Of a DNA stretch of 64,000 nt, positions 10,830 to 23,180 are shown piece after piece (position 1 is the stretch's first letter; each line of letters starts with the position of its first letter). The position numbers and the translations under genes are program-made. This DNA comes from Apoderus coryli (Eukaryota; Arthropoda; Insecta; Coleoptera; Attelabidae). The notes under the pieces were generated by a model. That model ran no database searches, was not told where the DNA came from, and saw only the letters and a list, made by a program, of their open reading frames with translations. The stretch is taken from assembly GCA_911728435.2 (NCBI GenBank), contig OU452200.1, positions 310,001-374,000 of the forward strand, read 5' to 3'.

Positions 10830-11203
10830 CTTTGGTTAATTTTATAATTTGGGCATTCCTCTTTAAGTGATAATGTTATAGTTGTTTTTTTATGTAATAT
10901 GTTGTCAATTTTTTTACATGGGTTAGGTATTAAAGGCTATTTGTTTTATTAGTTTAAGTTCAATATTAAAATTATCAACTGATAAAGAGGTGGTGAGCAT
11001 CAGTTTTAAAATAAATAAATATATATTTGTCAAAAAATTAAAAATAATTTGTAGACAGGTAAACAAAACATATAAAACAAGAATAATAATTAATACATAC
11101 AGGTACATCGTCAAATAAATAAATCAATTAAGATACTTCAAGTAAATTAATTAAGTAAATATTCTACAGGTCAATATATATACAAAACACACAATACAAA
11201 CTA
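10830..11203. other. AT-rich spacer; probable LINE 3' untranslated region
   Basis: Very AT-rich. Its right part is probably the 3' untranslated part of the reverse-strand LINE whose coding end is at 11204. No other feature was seen. Confidence 0.4.
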
Positions 11204-12225
11204 CTAAGTACTATCCAGTGTATGAATCGCTAAGTCATCTACTGTATAAATAGCTTTTTCTAACAAATACGTATTTAGAGCTTTACGGAATCGAGGAAGG
11301 GATGATAGCAATTTGATTTCCATTGTCAGATGGTTGTGCATTTTTTTGCACTGTATATAATCGAGCTTTTGATTAATTCGGAGGATGGGGCTGGCAGATA
11401 AACATCATGTTCGGAGTTTCTAAGGAGATAGTTATGGAATGGTCTTTCAGAGACATCTGACAGGTGTTTGCGGATTAAGCAGACCGATTCCAATATGAAT
11501 AAGGAAGGTAGTGTTAGTATTTTAAATTTTCTGAAGAAGTCCTGGCAATGGGCTCTATAGTGCAATCTCAGAGAGTATCGAATAACTCTTTTTTGTAATC
11601 TAAAAATACGCCAAAATTGCGTTGCACAGGATGTACCCCAGAATAGGAGCGCGTATCGAAGATGGGATTCGAAGAGTGAAAAGTAGACTGTTAGGGAAGT
11701 TGACAAGTTAAGTTCTTTGGAAACTGATCTTAACGCAAAACAGGCATAGCTTAATTTTTTTGATAACGCATCAATGTGCAACTTACACTTCAGGGAGCTG
11801 TCAACAACAAGGCCCAGAAACTTCACAGAAGAAACGACGTCTATAGTGGAATTATTAAGTTCAAAAGACTGCAGCGCACCTTTATATGACACAGATTTAG
11901 TTTTCGCAGTGTTCAAGCACAACAGGTTACAGTCACACCATGATTTGATGGTGATTAAGTCTTTGGATATGGTACTATGAACAGCCGCACCAAGTGAAAC
12001 TAGTATCATCAGCAAAGAGACATACTTTACCGCTGAAGTTTAGGTACTATTGTCGTTGATAAATAGCAAAAACAAAATAGGACCCAGCACCGAACCCTGT
12101 GGAACCCCACAATCCATCGGCCTGCAAGAAGACACAGCCGCATTGACTCTCGCATACTGACTTCTGTTGTTAAGGTACGACTTAAACCATCCCAGTGGAA
12201 CCCCCCGAATTCCGTAGTGCTATAT
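11204..12225 (-). pseudogene. Jockey-like LINE RT, 5'-truncated
   Basis: On the reverse strand the sequence starts within RT at an HYGIRGVPLGWFKSYL segment, followed by CGVPQGSVLGPILFLLFIND. It then shifts frame into the catalytic FADD (12005-12016). The 229-codon frame 11326-12015 carries WCDCNLLCLNTAKTK, VKFLGLVVD and HLRYALLFWG. A second shift near 11335 leads to LPRFRKALNTYLLEKAIYTV and a stop at 11204-11206. So there are two frameshifts and a 5' truncation. Confidence 0.88.
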
Positions 12226-13609
12226 CTTGTTAATTAGGATGTTATGTTTACAATAGTATCTCCACCCTGTATATTATTATATAGGTACGCTGAAATTCAA
12301 TTAAATAACGCTACAGTAAACGTCGGTATGCAAAATATGACGAGAAGATAATATATAGAAAACTAATTTAAAAATATCCTACGCATAGGTATTATACGAG
12401 TGCATTCCAACTAAATATTATACTCGTAAATGCATTACTGCTACCGATTTATGCTGCTGCATCAAATATTAATTTGCAAAAAAAAATAAAAATATGCATT
12501 TTGTTGCAGGTAGTTTAACATGTGAATATTTCTAAAATTGAATTTCATTAAATTAAATTACTTTAAGCTATATTATAGAGGGTGAGTCGGGTCTATGGCA
12601 AAACTTCTAATTGGATTCTTTCATTTATTTATTCAAACTTTTTATATCCAAAGTATTTAAAAATTTCCATTTCTCAGTAGGTATGCCCAATAATGTGCTT
12701 GATCTAATTGATGTTGTTGCGCTATGTTTGGACTTATCTACCGAAGGATTAGTGCCAGAATGCAGTGCGAAACCGAGCCCTATAGTAGTATTCATAACGT
12801 AGGGACAACTAACATCGGTCGTCGCGTCTTTATATTAGGTACACCAAAACATCTTCCTTTCAAAAATAACGAAAAATGCACTGATACACTTGAATTGAAC
12901 AACTCTCATACAATTTTACCTTACAAGATCCAAGTTCTACGCTCTGGTGATTGTATAAACTTTGATACCTAAATCATTCAATCGATCCATGAGATTTTGG
13001 CAACTATACTCCCATGTGGCCAACACGGAACATATTGATTCAAAATTCATTAGCTCCTAACAAAGAGGCTGTATTGTATGGTGTTAAAGTATTATCTACT
13101 TTGCACTGGTGGGACTAAGGCCAACCATTCAATAGTCGTCGACCATGTCATACATTAAATCAGCAAAATGGGACAAAGCGCTTTACCAAAACATTATATT
13201 ATACAGTCACACGTAGGTAGAGGTATATACGTACTGACTATATTATAGTATAAAGCAGTTAGGAACAAAAGCTCATATTGTTGAATTTAGGTTTTATTAT
13301 TAATTTGTGCTTAATGTATATTTTGAGCTTTCACAATACAATGTTGTTAGTTGTCAGCCGTTGTTTTCACTCACAAACAAACATTTGGTCAAGAGAGGAA
13401 TATTTTTGTTGTTTACAGCGTGCTATTATTTATTACAACTTTCCACGGTGATTATCAAGACAACAGTGTATTGATCAACTAGTTCCCACGTTAGGCGATA
13501 AATCCTCCTCTTTTGCTACTGTGAAACGCTGTTAGAACGAGTTTTCTCATAGACGAAGTTCTGGAAAATTCAAAATCAGTGGTTCATGAAATGATTGATG
13601 TTGTGCAAT
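12226..13609. other. No gene seen
   Basis: AT-rich sequence with small open frames only (for example 12611-12802 and 12724-12972) and no recognisable motif. Confidence 0.5.
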
Positions 13610-14480
13610 AACTGATAGAGACCTCCAGATAATCGCAAATCTATACTAGAACCAAACCGCACACATCAAAGTAGACAATCGAATATCAGACGAAGTGCGA
13701 ATCAAAAGGGGTGTCCGACAAGGCTGCATTCTTTCACCACTTCTTTTTAACATATATACTCAAACAGAATAGAGCGTTAGAGGATTGCACGGAGCGAATT
13801 TCGATTAATGGTGTAAACATTAACAATCTTCGATACGCCGACGATACGATTTTACTTAATAACTTGGCTATTGGGAGTGCAACATTTGAATTAAACATTA
13901 AACCCCAAAAAAACTAAATGTATGGCGATTACTAAGAACCAAGTTCGAGGAGGTATACCTCAGGTACAGAACCAACAAATCGAACGCGTCCAAACCTACA
14001 AATATCTGGGATGTCAACTCAACGAGAGCTGGGATAATATGCAGGAGATTCGTGCCCGACTTGAACCGCCCAGAGAGCATCGTTTGTGAAAATGAGGTGA
14101 GTGTTGTGCTGCCGAGGTCTTTCGCACTTCGTTCGCACTCTAATGTTACGTTGCTATATGTGTTCATCCTTCTTTAGTATGGAATTAAGACGTAGACTCT
14201 GATAGACGCCATGTGCAAAAAGCTAGAGGCTTTCGGAATGTGGACGTATTGACGGATATTCCTGGACAGAGTGCGCAATGAAGACAAAAAGCGAAAGTTA
14301 GAATACTTAGGACACATACTTAGGAATGACAAGTGCGAACTTCTCAAGCTGATCATAGAGGGTAAAATTGAAGGTAAAAGAGGCCGTGGACGCCGCAGAA
14401 TATCTTGAGACAATGGTATGGATGGCGAGTTTTTTTAGAAATACAGTGGATAAAGTGCAGGTAATGTTAATGATTGCCAA
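13610..14480 (+). pseudogene. RTE-like LINE RT, 3' part
   Basis: The forward strand reads IANLY, HIKVDNRISDEVRIKRGVRQ, GCILSPLLFNIY, then, with shifts, ISINGVNINNLRYADDTILL (YADD at 13834-13845). After this come TKCMAITKNQ, YKYLGCQLNE and finally KLEYLGHILRND and EGKRGRGRRRIS near 14300-14405. The RGVRQGC box, the LGHILRND motif and the basic GRGRRR tail are typical of RTE-type elements. Multiple stops and frameshifts show that it is dead. Confidence 0.8.
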
Positions 14481-14519
14481 TGGTCGAAATGGACAAGGCA
14501 CTTGAAGCAGAAGAAGAAA

Positions 14520-14640
14520 TAACTGAGCAAGCATTGAAAATAGTTGGTTCTCGTTGAATTCAACACAACTTGACGAAAGCTCAAAAAGATGCGCGTGTCA
14601 ATTGGTGCAAACAAAGGGCAAAAAAACAAAATTATAACAG
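14520..14640 (+). pseudogene. Mariner transposase scrap
   Basis: The forward frame reads QHNLTKAQKDARVNWCKQ, preceded by an in-frame stop. This matches the PHNLT-x-AQK-x-ARVDWC segment just before the first catalytic aspartate in irritans-type mariners. Too little remains to delimit an element. Confidence 0.55.
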
Positions 14641-16668
14641 GTGAAGAGTACGTAATCACCAATCGATTGTATGGTTTTAAAAGATAAATAATGTAAGATG
14701 CCGAATACGCCACATCGACAATCAACGTATTAAATATTTGTGAAAAATGTTTCTAAAAGTAACATATTTTGACAAAGCAAAGCACTTCAAGCACATAATA
14801 TATTTTACCATTATTTTATGTGCTACACTTGTATATGCCATTTTCATTCAATATCACGTCAAATCCCCGGATTATACGATCAGAGATTAGTATCAAATTA
14901 AATCACAGAAGAAAGTTTATGGAAAATAATTAAAAGATTACTTTTATAGCACGCGCTTTTAGTGGAAAGTTATCGCAAACTTTCTATTAAATACTAGGGA
15001 TGGATACTTTTTCGTGGAAATAATCTACAGTGACAGACTGAACAGATAGTTTTCGGGAGATAAATGATGATTATTATTTGTGTTCGGCTTTAACCGCGTG
15101 CGCTCAAAGTATAAATTCGATTTGTGCCAATTATCATCATTTATTTGGGAAACTTTTATTAGGAGCGGAATCTCGCGCTGTTCTAATTTCCAGCATAAAG
15201 CCAATCCATCATATACAAGGGTTACCCTTATGTTTTTACAAAATATTTGGGAATTACACAACAGAGAAAATAGCAGAGGCAACATCGTAATCTAGAATAT
15301 CTATTTTGGGTAAGTATCGTATGATATTAAGTACAAAATTGTTCAGTAAGAACACACTAGTAAACAAACTGAATAGTGGTCTAGAATAACAACAACAATC
15401 AAATGCCCACCAAGAATTCAACCAATTAATAAACTTTAATCCACTTACCTTTATTTTTATTTTTAGATATAATGAAACAAAGTATTTACTAGGACAAAAC
15501 ATATAACAAAAAACAAGTTAACGAAGAAATAGCGTAACAAAATACAGAGAGTATCCAAGATAATATGTCAACTGTTTATAAACACACTGGGAAAATAATT
15601 ATAGTTTTCTCTTTGAACGAGAGCAGGTGAGAGTACATTTCATCTAAAGTTGGTTTTTACTATAAAATTTATAATCATTTGGTGTTTATTTTCAGATATA
15701 TTTAAGTATGCACCTTTCAGTGTTAGAGTGAAGATAGATTTTAATAATAGTTAGGTAAATATTGTTAGTTATCCAACCATTCGATAACCAAATGATTATA
15801 TGAACATTCTGTAAGTATTGACTTTTATTTTAAATAAACGTAGAGATAATCTTGTGTAGTAGAAAAGTATTGGGTCAAAATTCAGATCGTAACAATACAC
15901 AAATTTACCCCGTATATGGTCTATACTGAATTACTTTCCCTTTAATAAGTTAGTCGAAACTGACGTTTTAAAAACACGACGAACCCTTTTAAACGTTGTG
16001 ATGGAAAGACAGGCGGCGGCTTTTAGCCCTCTGGGGGCAAATTTTTTCCCTTCACTTTGGTCCGTTCGCGTTTCTACTTGCAAGTATTATGATTATTATT
16101 TTCGAAAGTATGGCATATTTTTTTATATATTCTTTTTTGAGAGTAAAGCAAAGAAAAACGACTGAAAAGCAAAATGTGTCTACCACTATTATTATACTGA
16201 ATATCATCTGTTTTCTTTGAACATTTACTCGTAATATTAGTAGAGGTGCATGAAGAATCCTTTGAATATGCAGACAGATTCAACATCTAAAATGAATTAG
16301 TATAACGAAGACGACTGACAGTTTTGATGCTCTAAAAAATTGACAGAAACTCAATGTTATGTTTCCATTTCTGTGCTGCAGTTGCAGCTGGTGTAACAAG
16401 GTTTTCAAAAAAAATCGTGAGGCTGCTGATTGATAACCGAACATATTTCCGTGTTCAACCTGTTGCTGTTCCTGGGGAGAATTTTTATGTTTTACTCAGC
16501 AAATCTTCTACAAGATTGGTACAGTACTAAATAAAAATCATATGGAAAAAATTTTAGTAACGCCATCTATGTGCCATCCTATGGTCCTTTTGAATGGACT
16601 ATACTTGGACTTCAAAAAGCCAAGTTCCTTTTGGTCACCTTCTATTAAAGCACGAACATTATGGGGAA
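14641..16668. other. No gene seen
   Basis: About 2 kb with short frames only. AGTAACGCCATCTATG at 16555-16571 recurs at 29950-29966, suggesting a small dispersed repeat. Otherwise there are no recognised ends or coding motifs. Confidence 0.45.
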
Positions 16669-17772
16669 AACAGAGAATATGAACTCCCACCGCTTTCCTA
16701 TTGTCCTGTGCGAGGCAGGTGGTAGCCATTTTTTAATATACTCGACAGATCCGTATTTACGTTTTATTGAAATTACAGGATAGGTAAAGAACAGGGGAGT
16801 AATAGAATTATTTTATAATAGAATTACATCTTTATTAATTATAAAAACAAACAAATACTTTTTTACTTTTATTCATGTTTCCATATAATCATTTTATTTT
16901 TATTTATATTTTTAAAATTTCTATTGATTAATTTTAATGTATAAAATAACCTTAACCTAAAATATAATTTCGTAACATATTTTTTTTGGGAAATTAGAAC
17001 ATGGATGGTCAAACTTTACATTTTTGCTTAAATTAATAAAATTATTAATAATATTGAACTTGATTAAACAAAATTATTTTCAAATATATTTGCGAATGTG
17101 GAAATGTATTGTACAAAATTGTCATGTGGCATCATTAAATTACCATACAAATTTGTATTTTTGTATGCTTTTAAGTAGCAAAACAGCGAAGACTCATCTA
17201 ATGATTCTACTGATTTAGCGTACTTCGTACATACATCACAGATGGGTATTTTAATGCAGTTCTTTATTAGATATCCACATACATATCTTTGAAATTTTTG
17301 TTTGTAAAATATGATGATTATTTTCAATTCCTTAAGTATAATTGAGAATGTATTATATTTTACCTGTTTATGGCCTTCAGAAAAACAACGCAAGCACACA
17401 TGTTGGGAATTTCTCATTATATACCTGCAAAACATGCTAAAATCACCCCCAATAAATGGGCAATAAAACCTGAGACGTGAATTTACTACCTGCTAATATC
17501 TATAATAGTTAAAATATTTAATTCAAATTTAATAAACACTGTCAGAATTTAATAGAATGTTTGCACTCATCTAGTAAGATTTTTAAGCTCTCTTTTTAGA
17601 ATGCTTAAGATGTATTGGACTTTTATGGGCAAATAGACTGAACCAAGTTATAAAAGATAAGGGCCATTGTGCTGCGAAATTAAGCGAAGTTATTCATGTT
17701 TTTTAAAAAATTTGTGTGATTTTTTTACGCAAGTAAGCTCAATTTTTTAAACAGTTTGTTTAGAAATATTTG
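16669..17772 (-). repeat. 1.1-kb direct repeat with P-type transposase C-terminus, copy 2
   Basis: The second copy of the 9735-10829 unit, in the same orientation and 6.9 kb downstream. It is the better preserved copy. It retains the 16-bp block (about 17365-17380) with a CAG/GTAAAA splice-donor-like site on the reverse strand. Confidence 0.85.
17064..17435 (-). pseudogene. P-element/THAP9-like transposase C-terminal exon, copy 2
   Basis: The 123-codon frame carries a short N-terminal piece (MRNSQHVCLRCFSEGHKQ), then an AT-rich stretch that looks like an unspliced intron (GTAAAATAT to TTTCAAAG, about 17285-17365). The conserved part follows: RYVCGYLIKNCIKI, ICDVC, SLFCYLKAYKNTNLYGN and MMPHDNFVQYISTFANIF. 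The frame then shifts relative to copy 1 after IFENNF. If real, the exon structure implies that this was an intron-containing P-type gene. Nothing upstream supplies the catalytic domain. Confidence 0.55.
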
Positions 17773-18603
17773 TTTTTCAAAATTCAAGAAGCACACAGCA
17801 GAAGTACCTCGAGGATTAGAAAAAGCGCTAACACAAGTCATTATATGTGAAGGCGATTAATAAATAAATTTTTGAGAAAAATAAAGTCTTGTTATTTTTT
17901 AACAAACTTCGTTATTTTAAATAAGGAATTATTTCCTATTTAAAATAAGAAGGCAATTGGGTATCGTTCTAAGAAATTTGGCGTATTAAAGAAAAAATAA
18001 ACAAGTTTATAGAAATGAAACATATTTAACTAGGAAGGTGAATTATGTAGTATCCGACAGGGGTTCTGATTATGCCGAGCAATAATTAAAATTAGTTTTA
18101 ACTTTCCAAAAACTTTAAATAGTTCTTTTTTCTGCACTTTTTATTTCCAAATGAATTAAACGAATGATATCCACTAGGCAAAAATAAACAAATACAATCC
18201 TTATAATCTTTTCCCGAAAACATATTTCTTGCAATCGGATATGCTTTTAGACCTTTTTAAAAATTTATAAGATATGCAGAGAGAAATATGTAAAGAGTAG
18301 GAACGCTAAATATTCCCGTATCATTTTTCAGATCAGTATTCCTACAGAGTGAGATCGGATATTTTCTGCAGTTATATTCGTTTTTATTGTTCAGCTAGCC
18401 TAATTGTGAATGGTTCAATTAACTTTTTTTATAATCAATTAAGTTATGAGGAAAATCTCCACTTTTACTTTTAAAGTCTCACAAAATTGCCATTTGTATT
18501 TTTCATTCATATTGTATGGTTTCTAATAACAATTTCAATTTGCTCTACGTGCTCTGTGTAGACTGCATGGCTTTAAGCTTTAAGACTTAGTTTTGCGGAA
18601 TCA
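17773..18603. other. No gene seen
   Basis: AT-rich, with no long frames and no recognised repeat ends. Confidence 0.5.
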
Positions 18604-19011
18604 ATGAAAAGGCTCCAGGGTTCTGGATCATCGTACAGATTTAAAGCATCCATTAATTCCAGGATGGATACCAAATTATTTGCCATGGTAAGTTTTTCTA
18701 ACGGCTTCGATATGGAGAAACTTTTACTAAATCTAAACGCAATTTTTGCAATCGAGAGGCTGATTTTTGGGCAATTCCAAATCCATACATTGGTTGAAGA
18801 TCACAAGGTAGGAATCCCTTCAAAAATTATAAACAGCACGAACAGCACAGCGATAAAGAGGATCGCATTACTTGTTGTTGTTCGAAATAGAAGTCAGTTA
18901 GACTTTAAATTGTTAGACGTCCAAATAGACTCTCAAAATATACAATATACCACAATATTGAGTTTTTTTTTCAACCAAGTGTTAGCTGATGGTATTTTTG
19001 ATCGGAATTGA
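18604..19011 (+). CDS. Unassigned open frame, 135 codons
   Basis: The longest forward frame in this stretch. Its protein has no motif I recognise, no clear signal peptide and no repeats. In DNA this AT-rich, a frame of this length is expected about once by chance in a window of this size, so it is weakly supported. Confidence 0.15.
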   Translation: MKRLQGSGSSYRFKASINSRMDTKLFAMVSFSNGFDMEKLLLNLNAIFAIERLIFGQFQIHTLVEDHKVGIPSKIINSTNSTAIKRIALLVVVRNRSQLDFKLLDVQIDSQNIQYTTILSFFFNQVLADGIFDRN

Positions 19012-20329
19012 TCTTCACGTTATATCCTGGTCCTGATCTAAATACAGAAACTGTCAACACTTCTTAACCGTTTGTAATCCCCACAGAGCGAGAGAATTAT
19101 TTTTGAGTATAATTAAGGACATGGTAACATAAAATTTTAACTACGAACACTATCCATGGATATTACTTTTTCGAAAAAACATAATTTCTTGATCTCATTT
19201 ACTGATAAACACAACAAGTATTATAACTAACTGAGTGAGTTTGAGGAGATATAAAATACCCCGTACCCATAAAAGCGAGTTTAATTTCCTACATTTCTAA
19301 CAGTCGATATATTTTCTGTTGCCTTGTCACATTTTCAATAATAAGAAGAGTGGAACTGGGGTGCTTCCAAATATAGTGAGGAGGTGGATACGTATAGGTA
19401 TACCTGCGAGGGAATCTATATATCTCGAAAAACAGGAACAGTGGAAAAAAAATCATCAAAATACATACCTACTGTTCGGGGATGTGGAAAGATTGTATAT
19501 GTATGCGAGGGGAAACAGAGAAAAAGTTTTTCCATTTGATTCTTCAGTGGCAACTTCTATGATAAATTACTTTGGCTTGCATATCATATATCATAGAATA
19601 TCAATCGGAGAGAAGTCAGTCTGTTACCCACGTATTCCTTGAATAAAATTAGTTTTGTTTAATTTTCACCCTTTCTCTTTCATGGTTGGTAAATTTGAGG
19701 TGTTTATTAAGCCGTTTGAAATCAAAATCTAAACAGCTTTGGAATATGAGCAAATCTATTCTTGAGGAGAGACTGAGGTGGCTGTATTTTTTTATAATAA
19801 TAAAGTCTGTAAAATTTAAAATAGACGAAGTCCAAGTTAGAATCTTCCTGACTTAACCTACTTTGCCTGACATTTTCTCAACTCAATATTTCTTATAATA
19901 TAGACACAAAATGACAAAAGAAAATATACACAACAATTTGCAAATATCATATAAATAATTATTATAAGATACCGGGTGTACCACAATTAACGTCCCAGAC
20001 CATAACCTTTGTATTTCTAACACACAACACACAAAATTTTACTTCAAATAAAATATCATCTTGAAACACCCATATAGTGTATCGGGAGCATTTTGCTAAT
20101 CGCGTTACACCCTCAGATAAAACTTTGTCAATGTTGGAAGCAAAAATGCGTCCATATTTAAAATTTTCCCACCACCAAATGACTGCTAAAAATGATGAAA
20201 TTATAATTAATGTGACGGCGTATGTTGCTGTAAAGCCACATGATTCCATTCGCAACCATTGCAAGGGAGTGTAACACTTCAGCAAGTACGATCCAGCGAA
20301 TGTTTAGATCGGATTACGCTCTACCGATT
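19012..20329. other. No clear gene; possible repeat terminus at 19970
   Basis: A 107-codon forward frame (19319-19642) has no recognised motif. From 19970 (ACCGGGTGTACCACAATTAA) a reverse frame reads TIWVFQDDILFEVKFCVL, then VMVWDVNCGTPGI. GGGTGTACC-type starts are common at ends of dispersed insect repeats, but no partner end was found. Confidence 0.35.
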
Positions 20330-20568
20330 TTCAAAGAAGGTTGGAGTTTATTCAGACATTTTGTCTTATATTTGTTGGACTGACGAAAGTAGATTTCGCA
20401 ATAAGGATGTTGTCATTAAACACAACGCTTATTATTGATCTGAAAATAATCCTCGATGGACAATGTATACTCGATTTCAAATAATATTTGGAATTAACGT
20501 GTTGGCTGATTTAAACATTTTATTGAACTGTATTTTTATGAAGATACATTAGCAATAGAGGGTTATTT

Positions 20569-22688
20569 CACTGAAAAAAATATTGTACGTAAAACCAATG
20601 AATGGTTGTCATCAATATTTCACTGTTACAATGAATTTTGATCATAAATTAATAATTTCATACATAGAAACAATGTACGATGAAACATTAATCAATAAAT
20701 GCAAGACATCGAAAATTTATGTTTTTTTTCATCAATATAATGTCACTATTTATTGCTTCAATGTTTAAATTTATTAATTTATGCTCTTCGCCTTTAACGC
20801 AATTCAACCGTACTTATGGGTTCTATAAGTCTATTCTAAAGGCGCACACTGTTTACTTAAAAACCTGTTATTTTGATTAATAATAATAATAATGACTTTA
20901 TTGAGAACTTAGAAAAGTTACACAAAAGGCGAAGTCGCTGCACAGCCTCCTAGCTTAACATATTAGCAATACTAAAGATAACTGCATAATAATAACAACA
21001 ACAAAAACCCTGATACATAAAAAAAGGCAATTATTCCTGGATGCCCTGCGGCACTACGCAATGTCCTGGGCCCAGACACTGCCGTTCCCAAAATGACAAC
21101 CTGACTTCTATCATTCACATATGTTCCGAGTAGAGACACAGCAGACTCCCCAAAGCCCAGGTAACCCACAATGGCCAGCAACAAACCATGACCAATGCGG
21201 TCAAATGCCCCTTGCGTAGTCCAACAGCAGCAATGCCGTCAATCGACCCTGATCTACCGCCCCCAATGCATCATCCAGTATTTTAAGTCATGTCGTGGAG
21301 CAACTGTGACCCTGACGGAACCCAGACTGGACCTCCGACAACAACCCATGCCCATCAAGATATGTTTTCATTTGATTGCAGATCACTCTGTCAATAACCT
21401 TGGAGATCGCTGGGAGTATATTAATCGGTCTATAAGATCCTTAAATGTTGATGGAGTTTTAGTTTTGGGATTGGAATGACATTGGCTTCTTTCCAACATG
21501 TTGGGAAGTTCCTCGTTTCTATATAGTAATTAACTAGATGCTGTATAAAGGGCAACTACTACTACTAGCATATCAATAGTGATTATGTCACTGCCTACAG
21601 CATTTGACTTAATCCCAAGCAATGCATCAAGTATCTCCTCATGATCCACCATTGTAAATTCAAAGTTAATATCAGGCCTAATTTTATTACCTAAGTAAAA
21701 ATTGATCGTTCCTGGGTCCGGATTGTTGGTAGAAGTGGCCACAAAAAAATCATTAATATTATCAACATCATGAATAAAAGACGGTATTGTGATATTTTCC
21801 CTTGCATAAATGTTTAGATCTCGTAATAATTTCCAATTTTGTTTAGAAGAATTTCCGCGGACTTTAGTTTCCAAATATAATTTTTCCTCCCTTTTCACCT
21901 CAGACGACAGACGAATCTGACATGTTTAGCATTTAATATTAACTAAATTAAAAATAAAACCTTTAGATTTCGAGTGTCGTACACATATGATTTAATTTAT
22001 TTACAAAGCAGGTGCATCAAATCAATGGACGTACAGCAAGATAATTTTGAGTCTTATTTGGGCTTTTAAATTCTCTAACCATTGGTACTAGTATATTTGA
22101 ACCATACTGCACTTTGCAGTACACATAATACACATGTACCTATATGCTCGCGATTATTGATTGAATACAGAACAATAATCTCAATCTTTCGTAATAATAA
22201 TTTCCGGCGAACACAATTACGTAAAACAATTATTATAACCCAATGTAATAATCAGCTAACATTGGTTTAACGTACAAAAGTCATAGATTCATGTTTCTCG
22301 TTCGTAACATTAATAACCTTCAGACATCGGTTTAATGTACAAAAGTCATAGATTAATGTTCATCGTTCGTAACATTAATAACCAGCTAACATCGGTTTTA
22401 CGTATTGGAGACATAAACTAATCTTCATCGTTCGTAACATTAACAACCTGGTAACATCGTTTTAACGTACAGGAGTTATAAATTAATGTCCATCATTCGT
22501 AAGATTAATAACCGGCGAGCATAAATTTATGTGCTTTATTTATTAATTCAACGTACAGAATTCGCTACCGAATTTATGTACGAACGTTCATTGTATTAAT
22601 GTCACCCATCATCGGCTCAAATTTAATGTTGACGTTCATTGATTTGAAGCACTTTTTTATTAATATCACGTACCTTTTCGGTTCAGTG
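20569..22688 (-). mobile_element. Composite CACTG-ended DNA transposon, copy 2 (inverted)
   Basis: An inverted copy of the element at 4358-6775, running from CACTGAAAAAAATATTGTACG at 20569 to CTTTTCGGTTCAGTG ending at 22688. It is flanked by TT on both sides. The order, read on the reverse strand, is the 65-bp array (about 22515-22248), the LINE fragment (21900-20876) and the distal end. Relative to copy 1 it lacks roughly 600 bp of the segment with the 76-codon frame, but keeps extra LINE sequence. Each copy therefore derives from a longer ancestor. Confidence 0.85.
20876..21900 (-). pseudogene. Captured LINE fragment in copy 2, with 3' tail
   Basis: On the reverse strand the 122-codon frame 21530-21898 gives the linker and NAVGSD region, followed by RT fingers and DYARGAFDRIGHGLLL (about 21190-21230). 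Next come GYLGFGESAVSLLGTYVNDR and a VVPQG box near 21050. Most of the RT palm, including YADD, and the C-terminus are missing. The end is an AATAAAGTCATTATTATTATT tail at about 20876-20900. So a LINE with an internal deletion inserted into the DNA transposon. Confidence 0.8.
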
Positions 22689-22949
22689 TTGGGTTTTCTA
22701 CATAATTCATTGCCGGATTTTTTAGATGGAATACCCTTGTTGGAACAATTACTTGGACACAAGATTTTCTCAAAGGAATAGGTGACCGGCCCACTGTCCT
22801 GACGCGACTTCAATGGATTTTGTGTCAGGAATTATATCCAGCAGATGAATACTGCAGCCTGTACCAGGCCCAGGCATATCATTTAAATGTGCATAGAATT
22901 TTGCAAAAAAAAAAAAGATCTTAAACTGTATTTTTAGGGAGTCCAATTG

Positions 22950-23180
22950 GTTCAAGACTAAAGCCTCAGAATGTCAGACCCAGACATCTCCACAGTCATC
23001 TCAATAAGCAGAATTGTCATTACTGCAGTGCAAAAAATTATTCGCCTAAAGCCACTGTACTTTTTTTGAAGGCAAGAGCGAAATAGCAGGTACAGAACTT
23101 CGGAACGTTATGTTAAATGACTTTTTAAGGCCTGAAATGCAACATTTTCCTGGTTTTAGCCATAGAACAAAGAAAGCAAG
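22950..23180 (+). pseudogene. Tc1/mariner (DUF4817-type) transposase fragment
   Basis: Two forward frames give LNKQNCHYCSAKNYSPKATV, then FFEGKSEIAGTELRN and LRPEMQHFPGFSHRT. These match the VNKQNCR...KPMHPKRVTVW...FFFE region of the family represented at 2445-3520. The fragment ends where QQDG should follow. Immediately downstream (about 23165-23355) is a 59-codon Met-less frame (NILNFKIKKEANIVNKLLLD...) that I cannot assign. Confidence 0.65.

Larger units (their letters stand above)
20330..22790 (+). pseudogene. Tc1/mariner (DUF4817-type) transposase interrupted by the CACTG element
   Basis: The left part reads SYICWTDESRFRN (with the first catalytic aspartate), AYY, a stop, SENNPRW and, after shifts, FYEDTLAIEGY up to 20568. 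The right part resumes at 22689 with LGFLHNSLPDFLDGIPLLE, then decays by about 22790. Between them sits the whole 2.1-kb CACTG element. Taking out the element and one TT leaves GGT TAT TTG GGT TTT in frame. No catalytic second or third aspartate region is intact. Confidence 0.8.

Noticed and set aside
10923..11114. Hydrophobic 63-residue frame resembling a membrane protein
   Set aside because: The hydrophobicity reflects AT-rich codons (Phe, Leu, Ile) downstream of the LINE stop; there is no start or splice context.
9735..17772. The 1.1-kb direct repeats as LTRs of one retroelement
   Set aside because: No TG...CA ends, no primer site or polypurine tract beside them, and no gag or pol between them. 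They contain P-type transposase coding sequence instead.
18604..19642. Two forward frames (135 and 107 codons) as host genes
   Set aside because: No motif, no splice context and lengths expected by chance in AT-rich DNA. The longer one is listed at low confidence only.
4358..22688. The two inverted CACTG elements as ends of one 18-kb transposon
   Set aside because: Each copy has its own two ends and its own 2-bp duplication (TA and TT), so they are independent insertions.
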